From NCBI RefSeq assembly GCF_018223745.1, contig NZ_CP073653.1, positions 1,789,001 to 1,853,000 of the forward strand: a DNA stretch of 64,000 nucleotides. The letters run 5' to 3'. Positions 56,512-64,000 of this stretch are shown piece after piece (position 1 is the stretch's first letter; each line of letters opens with the position of its first letter). The position numbers and the translations under genes are program-made. This stretch comes from Clostridium beijerinckii (GTDB lineage: Bacteria; Bacillota; Clostridia; Clostridiales; Clostridiaceae). Under the pieces are notes generated by a model. The model saw nothing but the letters and a program-made list of their open reading frames with translations, was not told where the DNA came from and searched no databases.

Positions 56512-58773
56512 TTGAAAAAAAAGAATTATAAAGATAGGGCAAAGATGCGCCAAAGGATGAGTATAGCAGCTTTTGCGTTGACAATTGTTTTTGTAATATT
56601 AACTCTTAGACTTTCTTATATAATGATAGTTAAAAGAGCTGATTATGCAGCAAGAGCAGAAGAACAGTGGACAAGTGAGGTAAAAATAGATGCCATAAGA
56701 GGAAGGATATTAGATAGGAATGGTAAAGAATTAGCGGTATCTGCGAATGTTTATAGAGTAGACTTCGATTTGAACTCTATAAGAGCATATTTATCAAGAG
56801 GATTAAAGGATTTATCAAAAACAGAAATAGAGCATATGAAAAGTGTAGGAATTCCAATACCTTCTGGAGATGATGGATTAAAAACTGATGATATTGCGCC
56901 TGTTATTGCAAAGGCATTAGATTTAGATGTAGATAAAGTAAAAGATAAGCTTGAAACAAGGCTTCCAAGTGGAGCAAAGGCTGGATCTGCTACTTTAATT
57001 AGAAGGATAGAAAAAGAACAGGCAGATAAGGTAAAAGATCTTAATATAAGTGGAGTTTTAGTATCACCAGATACTAAAAGATATTATCCAAATAATAATT
57101 TCTTATCACATGTACTTGGAAGTACTAATGTTGATGGTAAAGGGCTTACAGGAGTAGAGCTTCAATATAATTCGTATTTATCAGGAATTCCTGGAATGAA
57201 GATAGCAGAACTTGATAAAAATAATAGAGATTTACCTTATACAATATCTCAGTTTACAGCACCGGTAAACGGTAAAGATGTTACACTTACAATTGATGAG
57301 AATATACAAAATTTTGCGGAAAAAGCTGCCACACAAGCTTATAATGATACAAAAGCTAAGGCAGTCTCAATTCTTGTTATGGATCCTAAAACAGGTGAAG
57401 TTTTAGCAATGGTAAACAAACCTGATTTTGATCCTAATAATCCGCGTGATGGTGCAGATAAATTTGATGGGGCAAATTCAGATGACAAAGTACAAAAAAT
57501 GTGGAGAAATAGGCTTGTAAATGATACTTTTGAACCTGGTTCAATATTTAAGGTAGTAACAGCTATTACAGGTCTTGAAGAAAACATTGTAAATAAGGAT
57601 AGTAAGTTTTATTGTGGAGGTTCATTAAAAGTTGGAGGAATTACTCCTAAGTGCTGGAGAACTCAGGGGCATGGAGCAGAAGTATTCCCAGACATAATTC
57701 AAAATTCATGTAATGTAGGCTTCATGGAGCTTGGAGCAATGATTGGAAAAGAAAAATTATGTGAATATATTAATAAATTCGGTTTTGGAAAAGCGAGTGG
57801 AATTGATTTACCTGGAGAAGCAAAAGGAATTGTTAAACCAGTTGATAAGGTTTCTGAGGCAGATCTTGCTACAATATCTTTTGGTCAAACTAATACGGTT
57901 AATTCAGTTCAATATATGACTGCGTTTAATGCTATTGCTAATGGCGGAACTTTGATACAACCACATGTAATGAAAGAAATCACTCATGAAGATGAAAATA
58001 ATGTTAATATTGTCGATGAAGCTTTTAAGCCTAAGACAACAACAGTTGCAAGTACTGAAAAGACAGCAGAACTTAGAAGTTATCTTGAAAGGGTTATTAC
58101 TGGGGGATCTGGAACAGGAACATTTATAGAAGGTTACCATATAGGCGGTAAAACAGGTACGGCTCAGAAAGTTATTGATGGAAGATATCAAGAAGGTAAG
58201 TATATATCTTCATTTGTTGGAATGGCGCCTGTGGATGATCCTAAAATTACTATGATGGTAACTATTGATGAACCAAGTAATGGTGCTTATTATGCGGCAC
58301 AAGTAGCTGTACCGCCAGCAAAACCATTATTTACTGATATTTTTAATTACCTTAATAACAAATTTTCTGATGAAAATATGGGACAAATTACTAGAGATGT
58401 TATTATTCCAGAAGTTAGAGGAATGAAAGTTGATGATGCTAAAAAAGCGTTGAAGGATGCCAAGTTAGATTTTAATATAGATGGTGATGGGGAGTCAGTA
58501 GTAAACTTAACACCATATCCAGGATATTCGGTAAAAGAAGGGTCAAAAATAAATCTTTATACAAGTAGCGATGGAACAAATAATAATAATGTTGTAATGC
58601 CTGATGTTAGGGGATATTCAAAGGAAGATGCTAATACACTATTGAAGAAGCTTGGAATAGTGCCTGCCTTTGAAGGAAGTGGAGCAGTCTCAGAACAAGA
58701 TATTTCTCAAGGTGAAGTTATAACAAAGGGAACAACTGTTAAGTTGACATTAAGTTCAGACTATAAGGATTAA
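56512..58773 (+). CDS. spoVD: Penicillin-binding protein, SpoVD/FtsI type with two PASTA domains (first copy)
   Basis: A 753-residue class B PBP: short cytoplasmic N-terminus, transmembrane helix (about 16-38), PBP dimer domain with RGRILDRNGKELA (about 62), transpeptidase domain with Ser344-x-x-Lys347 (EPGSIFK), Ser399-Cys-Asn401 and Lys547-Thr-Gly, then two PASTA domains (about 625-750). Cys368 and Cys381 (FYCGG, KCW) match the Cys pair of SpoVD-type proteins. Class B PBPs cross-link septal or spore-cortex peptidoglycan. TTG 56512 has GGGGGAAA upstream. It is followed by a near-identical paralogue. Confidence 0.92.
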   Translation: MKKKNYKDRAKMRQRMSIAAFALTIVFVILTLRLSYIMIVKRADYAARAEEQWTSEVKIDAIRGRILDRNGKELAVSANVYRVDFDLNSIRAYLSRGLKDLSKTEIEHMKSVGIPIPSGDDGLKTDDIAPVIAKALDLDVDKVKDKLETRLPSGAKAGSATLIRRIEKEQADKVKDLNISGVLVSPDTKRYYPNNNFLSHVLGSTNVDGKGLTGVELQYNSYLSGIPGMKIAELDKNNRDLPYTISQFTAPVNGKDVTLTIDENIQNFAEKAATQAYNDTKAKAVSILVMDPKTGEVLAMVNKPDFDPNNPRDGADKFDGANSDDKVQKMWRNRLVNDTFEPGSIFKVVTAITGLEENIVNKDSKFYCGGSLKVGGITPKCWRTQGHGAEVFPDIIQNSCNVGFMELGAMIGKEKLCEYINKFGFGKASGIDLPGEAKGIVKPVDKVSEADLATISFGQTNTVNSVQYMTAFNAIANGGTLIQPHVMKEITHEDENNVNIVDEAFKPKTTTVASTEKTAELRSYLERVITGGSGTGTFIEGYHIGGKTGTAQKVIDGRYQEGKYISSFVGMAPVDDPKITMMVTIDEPSNGAYYAAQVAVPPAKPLFTDIFNYLNNKFSDENMGQITRDVIIPEVRGMKVDDAKKALKDAKLDFNIDGDGESVVNLTPYPGYSVKEGSKINLYTSSDGTNNNNVVMPDVRGYSKEDANTLLKKLGIVPAFEGSGAVSEQDISQGEVITKGTTVKLTLSSDYKD

Positions 58774-58857
58774 AAAGTGAGAATAAATTAATACTAAAAC
58801 TTTAAAACGAAACGGGTATGTTTTGTAAGGGGTTTGGTATGAATTATACAAATGAAA

Positions 58858-58900
58858 AAATATTAGTATGTGAGAATTCTCGCATACTAATATTTTTTAG
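58858..58900 (+). terminator. Terminator after the first spoVD-like gene
   Basis: 58858-58874 and 58879-58895 form a 17-bp stem with one G-U and an AATT loop, followed by TTTAG. It resembles the hairpin after the second copy. Confidence 0.8.
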
Positions 58901-59019
58901 TAATAATATCCGTTATATATTTACGTATTTTATTAGAATTGTTAAAAGCAATACTCAGCTAATAGGTGAATATCTAAATTAGTGTTTTATTCAGAGGAAA
59001 ATAAATGGAGGAACAGGTA

Positions 59020-61269
59020 TTGAAAAAGAAAAAACATGTAAGTAAAGTAAAAATACGAAAGAGAACGAGAAGTGTCGCTTTTTCATTAACAGCTATTTTT
59101 GCTATATTAATAATTAGACTCTCTTATATAATGATGGTTGATGGAAAAGACTATTCTGCAAGAGCTGAAGAACAGTGGACAAGTGAAGTGAAAATAGATG
59201 CTAAAAGAGGAGAAGTTCTGGATAGAAATGGAAATGAGCTAGCTGTATCTGCTAATGTCTATAGAGTGGATTTTGATTTAAATTCAATAAGGAATTACTT
59301 GAAAAGATCTGTAAAATCCATTCCAAATAAAGAGCTTACCAATATGAAAAGTGTAGGAATTCCGATCCCTACAGAAGGAAGTGGCTTAACAAACGATGAT
59401 ATTGCACCCGTAATTGCGAAAGTATTGAATATGGATGTGTCAGAAATAAAAGCGGATTTAGAAAAGAAGCTTCCAAGTGGGGCAGATGCATTTTCTGTGA
59501 CTGTAGCACGAAAAATAGAAAAAGATATAGCGGATAAAGTAAAAGAACTTAATATAAATGGAATTATAGTTTCGCAAGATACTAAAAGATATCATCCTAA
59601 TAATAATTTTCTATCGCATGTTTTAGGAACTACTGATCCTGATGGCAAAGGATTAAGTGGTGTAGAACTTCAATATAATTCATATTTGTCAGGAATTCCT
59701 GGAATGAAGGTTGCGGAGCTTGATAAAAATAATGAAGATTTGCCTTATACAGTTTCTCAATATACGGAACCTGTAAATGGAAAAGATGTTACTTTAACTA
59801 TCGATGAAAATATCCAAAACATTGTTGAAAATATAGCACAAAAAGCCTATAAAGATGATAAAGCTAAAGAAGTTTCGATATTAGTAATGAATCCTAAGAC
59901 TGGGGAAGTTCTAGGAATGGTAAATAAACCAGATTTTGATCCTAATAATCCATATGATGGAGCAAGTAAATTTGATGGAGCAGACCTCACTGATAAGATA
60001 CAGAAAATGTGGAGAAATAGATTGGTAAGTGATACGTTTGAACCAGGATCAATATTTAAAGTAATCACTACTATATCTGGTCTAGAAAACAATGTTGCAA
60101 ATAAAGATACACAATTTGTGGATAATGGATCAATATCTGTAGGTGGAATTGTAGTGAAGGATGCGGAACGAGAAAATAAACTTCAAAATTTACTTCAAAT
60201 CATTCAGAATTCATCAAATGTGTGTTTTGTAAAATTAGGACAAATGATTGGTAAAGACAAATTGTATGAATCTATTAATAAGTTCGGATTCGGAAAAGTA
60301 AGTGGAATTGACTTACCAGGGGAGGCATCTGGAATTGTGAAACCAATCGATAAAGTTTCAGAAGCGGATCTTGCAACAATATCATTTGGACAGACTAATA
60401 CAGTAAATTCTGTTCAATATATGGCTGCATTTAATGCTATTGCTAATGGAGGTACTCTAATTCAACCTCACGTAATGAAAGAAATTACTCATAATGATGA
60501 AAATAGTGTTAAGATTGTTGATGAAACTTTTAAACCTACGACTGCTACAGTCGCAAGTGTAGAAAAAACAGCAGAACTTAGAAGTTATCTTGAAGGTGTT
60601 GTAACTGGAGGAACAGCAACTGGAACTTTTATAGAGGGATATCACATTGGGGGTAAAACAGGAACTGCAGAAAAGGTTGTTGGTGGTAAGTATGGAGAAG
60701 GCAAATATATATCTTCATTTGTGGGAATGGCTCCAGCTAATGATCCTAAAGTTACAGTTATGATAACTGTTGATGAGCCTAGTAACGGTGAATACTATGC
60801 TTCACAAGTAGCAGTACCATATGCAAAAATGCTGTTTACAGGTATCTTTAACTATTTAGATAGTGCATCTTCTAATGAGAAAATTGTTAAGGATATTATT
60901 ATCCCAGAAGTTAGAAACATGAAAGTTTCAGATGCTGAGAAAGTATTAAAGGATAAAGGCCTAGATTTTAATATAGATGGAAATGAAGAAACAATATTAA
61001 GTATGAAGCCATATCCAGGTTCATCAGTAAAGGAAGGTTCTAAAATAACTCTTTACACAAGTGGGGATGCGACTTATAATAATAATGTTGTAATGCCAAA
61101 TGTTAGGGGATATTCAAAAGAGGATGCGACTACTTTATTAAAAAATCTTGGAATAACAGCAACTTTTGAAGGAAATGGAGTTGTTTCAGTACAGAATATT
61201 TCAGAAGGTGAAGTTATACCTAAAGGAACAACTGCCGAGTTGATTTTAAGTTCGTATTATGAAGATTAA
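59020..61269 (+). CDS. Penicillin-binding protein, SpoVD/FtsI type with two PASTA domains (second copy)
   Basis: A 749-residue paralogue of the preceding protein, collinear throughout: transmembrane helix (about 17-38), RGEVLDRNGNELA, Ser344-x-x-Lys (EPGSIFK), QNSSNV, GKTGTAEK and two C-terminal PASTA domains. All three transpeptidase motifs are intact, so it should be active. The segment equivalent to the Cys pair reads GSISVGGIVVKDAEREN, with no cysteine. GGAGG precedes TTG 59020 by 8 nt; the ATG at 59005 overlaps this site. One copy may serve division and the other sporulation, which cannot be decided here. Confidence 0.92.
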   Translation: MKKKKHVSKVKIRKRTRSVAFSLTAIFAILIIRLSYIMMVDGKDYSARAEEQWTSEVKIDAKRGEVLDRNGNELAVSANVYRVDFDLNSIRNYLKRSVKSIPNKELTNMKSVGIPIPTEGSGLTNDDIAPVIAKVLNMDVSEIKADLEKKLPSGADAFSVTVARKIEKDIADKVKELNINGIIVSQDTKRYHPNNNFLSHVLGTTDPDGKGLSGVELQYNSYLSGIPGMKVAELDKNNEDLPYTVSQYTEPVNGKDVTLTIDENIQNIVENIAQKAYKDDKAKEVSILVMNPKTGEVLGMVNKPDFDPNNPYDGASKFDGADLTDKIQKMWRNRLVSDTFEPGSIFKVITTISGLENNVANKDTQFVDNGSISVGGIVVKDAERENKLQNLLQIIQNSSNVCFVKLGQMIGKDKLYESINKFGFGKVSGIDLPGEASGIVKPIDKVSEADLATISFGQTNTVNSVQYMAAFNAIANGGTLIQPHVMKEITHNDENSVKIVDETFKPTTATVASVEKTAELRSYLEGVVTGGTATGTFIEGYHIGGKTGTAEKVVGGKYGEGKYISSFVGMAPANDPKVTVMITVDEPSNGEYYASQVAVPYAKMLFTGIFNYLDSASSNEKIVKDIIIPEVRNMKVSDAEKVLKDKGLDFNIDGNEETILSMKPYPGSSVKEGSKITLYTSGDATYNNNVVMPNVRGYSKEDATTLLKNLGITATFEGNGVVSVQNISEGEVIPKGTTAELILSSYYED

Positions 61270-61352
61270 GAATAATGGTAGATATATAGGAAATTTAAAT
61301 TAAAATCGCTTTTTGCGGAAAATTTAAAGTAAATTGGCGAATGATAAAATAC

Positions 61353-61386
61353 TAGCATGTGGGGGTGCTCGCATGCTATATTTTTT
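61353..61386 (+). terminator. Terminator after the second spoVD-like gene
   Basis: TAGCATGTG pairs with CGCATGCTA-type complement (about 9-10 pairs with G-U), followed by TATTTTTTT. Loop and stem align with the hairpin at 58863-58890. Confidence 0.8.
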
Positions 61387-61566
61387 TATCATATAAGTTC
61401 TAATTAATGGATTTCATAGTTCATAAGATCATTACATACAAAATAAATCATATTCGTTGAGATTAGATAATAATTGTGCATTTAATTTTCTTAAACGTAA
61501 TAATTATTAATATAAAAAATAAATTAAAATATTCATATACCATAAGTTAATTAGGAGGAATTCAAT

Positions 61567-63027
61567 ATGAATTTGAAAAGTATTTTAAAAGGAATAGATT
61601 ATGAATCAATTCAGGGTGATATTGATATTGAAGTTAACAAAATAAACTATGATAGCAGAAAAGCTGGCAATGATGATGTTTTTGTCTGTGTAAAAGGATA
61701 TGCAACTGATGGCCATAAATATATAGAAAAAGCTATTGAAAACGGAGCAAAAGTTATAGTAATCCAAGATGATATAGAAATAAAGGATGAGAATATTACC
61801 ATTATTAAATGCAATGATACAAGAAAAGCATTGGCATTAATGGGAGCAAATTATTATGATAATCCTAGTTCTAAAATGAAGATAATTGGAGTTACTGGAA
61901 CTAATGGGAAAACTACTACAGCTTTTATGATTAAGCATATTTTAGAAGAAAGTAATAAAAAAGTTGGTCTTATCGGAACTATTGCAAATTTTATAGGTGA
62001 TGAAAAAATTCATACTGAAAGAACAACTCCAGAATCCTTAGAGCTTCAAGAATTATTTTCTGAAATGGTTGATAAAGGTGTAGAGTATTGTGTTATGGAA
62101 GTGTCTTCCCATTCATTAGCATTAGATAGAGTTTATGGTATTGAATTTCAGGTTGGAATATTTACTAATTTGACTAGAGATCATTTGGATTTTCACAAGA
62201 CTTTTGAAAATTATTATAAGGCAAAGTTTAAATTGTTTGAAAGATCTAGAATAAAAATTGTTAATGTTGACGATAATTACGGGAGACAAGTAATTAGTGA
62301 TTTAAACAATTTAAAATGTGATGATATATATTCATTCTCAGTAAAAAGCATTTCAGATTTTAAAGCTTTTGATGAAGAAATGGGAAGTAAAGAAATCAAA
62401 TTTAAACTCAACTTGAAAGAAGATGAGCAATTTGTTTTAAATATACCAGGTGAATATAATATATATAATGCGTTAGGTGCAATAGCAGCGTGTTTTAAAT
62501 TAGGTATGCCTATAAAGGATATAAAAAGCGGCATTGAAAATGTAGTAGTTTTGGGAAGATGTGAAAGAGTAGCAAAAGAATATAATTTAGGTTATGAAAT
62601 CATCATAGATTATGCACATACTCCAGATGGTTTAGAAAATATATTAAAGACAGCTAAGGCATTTACAAAAGGAAGATTGATATCTGTATTTGGTTGTGGG
62701 GGAGACAGGGATAAGGTAAAAAGGCCTGAAATGGGTAAAATATCTACAGATATTGCAGACATTACAATTGTGACATCAGATAACCCTAGAAGTGAGGAAC
62801 CTCTAAGTATAATAAAAGATATTGAATCTGGAATTGATAAGGATAATTATTTTGTAATAGAAAATAGAAAAGAAGCAATAAAAAAATCTATAGATATAGC
62901 TCTAGATAATGACGTAATAGTTATTGCGGGTAAGGGTCATGAAACTTACCAAGTATTGAAAGATGAAACTATACATTTTGATGAAAGAGAAATTGTAAAA
63001 GAAATATTAGATAACATGAACAATTAG
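61567..63027 (+). CDS. murE: UDP-MurNAc-tripeptide synthetase MurE (meso-DAP type)
   Basis: MurE adds the third amino acid to UDP-MurNAc-dipeptide. The 486-residue ligase has an N-terminal UDP-binding domain ([15 protein letters not shown]), the ATP loop [11 protein letters not shown] (about 110), the MEVSSHSL and [11 protein letters not shown] motifs and the C-terminal [18 protein letters not shown] near residue 400 is the DNPR motif that selects meso-diaminopimelate. AGGAGG lies upstream. Confidence 0.96.
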   Translation: MNLKSILKGIDYESIQGDIDIEVNKINYDSRKAGNDDVFVCVKGYATDGHKYIEKAIENGAKVIVIQDDIEIKDENITIIKCNDTRKALALMGANYYDNPSSKMKIIGVTGTNGKTTTAFMIKHILEESNKKVGLIGTIANFIGDEKIHTERTTPESLELQELFSEMVDKGVEYCVMEVSSHSLALDRVYGIEFQVGIFTNLTRDHLDFHKTFENYYKAKFKLFERSRIKIVNVDDNYGRQVISDLNNLKCDDIYSFSVKSISDFKAFDEEMGSKEIKFKLNLKEDEQFVLNIPGEYNIYNALGAIAACFKLGMPIKDIKSGIENVVVLGRCERVAKEYNLGYEIIIDYAHTPDGLENILKTAKAFTKGRLISVFGCGGDRDKVKRPEMGKISTDIADITIVTSDNPRSEEPLSIIKDIESGIDKDNYFVIENRKEAIKKSIDIALDNDVIVIAGKGHETYQVLKDETIHFDEREIVKEILDNMNN

Positions 63028-63123
63028 GGAGCTTATTCATAATGTAACAATGACGGATTTAAGCGATATTTAGGATTGTTATTTTGGTGATGAAGCTAAC
63101 AGGAAAATAAGGGGTGGATGAAC

Positions 63124-64000
63124 TTGGATTTAAATTTAGCGGAAATAATTAAGGCAGTGGATGGAGAAATAATAGTTAAAAATAACGAAGGTATTTTTAA
63201 TAAGATTTCAACTGATACTAGAAAAATTCAGGAAAATAATTTATTCATTGCATTAAAAGGAGAGAATTTTAATGGCAATGATTATACAATACAAGCTATC
63301 GAAAAAGGGGCATCTATAATAATAATTGATGATGTGAAGTTTAAAATTGAAGAGTTAAAAAATAGGGGAACTATTATTAAAGTAAAAGATACTAAAGAAG
63401 CTTTAGGAGATTTGGCTAGGTTTTACAGAAAGAAAATTGGAGTAAAGGTAGTTGGGATAACAGGATCTACTGGTAAGACTTCAACAAAAGATTTAGTAGC
63501 TGCATTTCTAAGTGGAAAATACAAAGTTTTTAAAACTCAAGGAAATTTCAATAACGAAATTGGATTACCACTTATGATATTTGAACTTTCTAAAGATTAT
63601 GATATAGCTGTCCTTGAAATGGGAATGAGTAATTTTGGAGAGATAAACAAGTTGGCGAGTATTGCACTTCCGGATGTTGGTGCAATAACTAATATTGGAG
63701 TGGCTCATATAGAATATTTGAAGACTAGAGAAAATATACTTAAAGAGAAGATGTCTATAACAGATTTCTTTGAAAACAAAAACTCATTAATAGTGAACTG
63801 TGAAAATGATATGCTAAAAACAATAGTTGAGTGTGATAAGTTTAATTTAGAGAGAGTAGGTTATGATTCTACTTATAATCTTTACTCTAAGAATATAAAA
63901 TTAACATCTGAAAATACTTCGTTTGATGTAGTTACTGATGATAATGAAAATTATAGATTTACTCTAAATATGGTCGGAGAACATAATGTTTTAAACGCAC
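63124..64000 (+). CDS. murF: UDP-MurNAc-tripeptide-D-Ala-D-Ala ligase MurF, cut by the window end
   Basis: The first 292 residues of MurF, which adds D-Ala-D-Ala to complete UDP-MurNAc-pentapeptide. Visible are the N-terminal domain (STDTRKIQENNLFIALKGENF, core DTRKI and ALKGE), the ATP loop GITGSTGKTSTKD (about 117), NFNNEIGLP (about 140) and VLEMGMSNFGEI (about 165). The start is TTG 63124, with GGGGTGG 6 nt upstream; ATG 63118 is possible. The C-terminal domain lies beyond the window. It follows murE, as usual. Confidence 0.95.
   Translation, partial: MDLNLAEIIKAVDGEIIVKNNEGIFNKISTDTRKIQENNLFIALKGENFNGNDYTIQAIEKGASIIIIDDVKFKIEELKNRGTIIKVKDTKEALGDLARFYRKKIGVKVVGITGSTGKTSTKDLVAAFLSGKYKVFKTQGNFNNEIGLPLMIFELSKDYDIAVLEMGMSNFGEINKLASIALPDVGAITNIGVAHIEYLKTRENILKEKMSITDFFENKNSLIVNCENDMLKTIVECDKFNLERVGYDSTYNLYSKNIKLTSENTSFDVVTDDNENYRFTLNMVGEHNVLNA

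Noticed and set aside
58839..58982. 47-codon frame (MNYTNEKIL...) between the PBP genes
   Set aside because: It has a fair AAGGGG site, but the conserved terminator hairpin lies within it and accounts for the sequence.

Overview
The window looks like chromosome of a Clostridium sensu stricto (cluster I) species, probably near the C. beijerinckii/C. butyricum group. The DNA is very AT-rich, Shine-Dalgarno sites are strong and often followed by TTG or GTG starts, and sporulation-type genes (BofC-like, YtxC, SpoVD) sit among typical clostridial housekeeping operons. No rRNA or tRNA gene, CRISPR array or prophage is visible. The only clear mobile element is one IS982-like insertion sequence at about 49-50 kb.

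Layout. 0-5.8 kb: an amino/dicarboxylic acid symporter, a DUF5658 membrane protein, a DUF488 protein, an L,D-transpeptidase, a stand-alone structured RNA with its own promoter and terminator, then a radical SAM/SPASM protein next to an HELAH membrane protein. 5.9-14.2 kb: the conserved bofC-like, ruvA, ruvB, queA, tgt, yajC, TIGR04086, secD, secF block (Holliday junction migration, queuosine tRNA modification, Sec accessory subunits). 14.3-24.1 kb: a RecJ-like protein without its catalytic residues, then apt, relA, dtd, a metallo-beta-lactamase-fold hydrolase, hemZ, hisS and aspS. 24.2-45.5 kb: a patchwork including a second ribosomal protein S4 (rpsD), DUF554 and DUF975 membrane proteins, homoserine dehydrogenase, a FIST sensor followed by a histidine kinase with a degenerate receiver domain, CarD, uridine kinase, a HAD phosphatase, an alpha/beta hydrolase, threonine ammonia-lyase, a yjdF-type gene with a probable yjdF riboswitch, an ABC-F ATPase and a GNAT acetyltransferase. 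45.7-48.8 kb: ytxC, then infC-rpmI-rplT behind a leader/attenuator, and a SpoU-type rRNA methyltransferase. 49-54.3 kb: the IS element and T-box-controlled pheS-pheT. 54.4-64 kb: the start of the division and cell wall (dcw) cluster: mraZ with its repeat operator, rsmH, ftsL-like, two tandem spoVD/ftsI paralogues, murE and murF (cut by the window end).

The points most worth a second look are the structured RNA at 3.7 kb, the RecJ-like pseudoenzyme, the kinase with a receiver domain stripped of its phosphorylation residues, the tandem PBP duplication in which the downstream hairpins were copied and co-vary, and the anti-Shine-Dalgarno pairing in the yjdF leader. Several starts were moved from the longest ORF to a better ribosome binding site, including an AUU start for infC. 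All assignments come from reading the sequence and from family knowledge; no database search was run.
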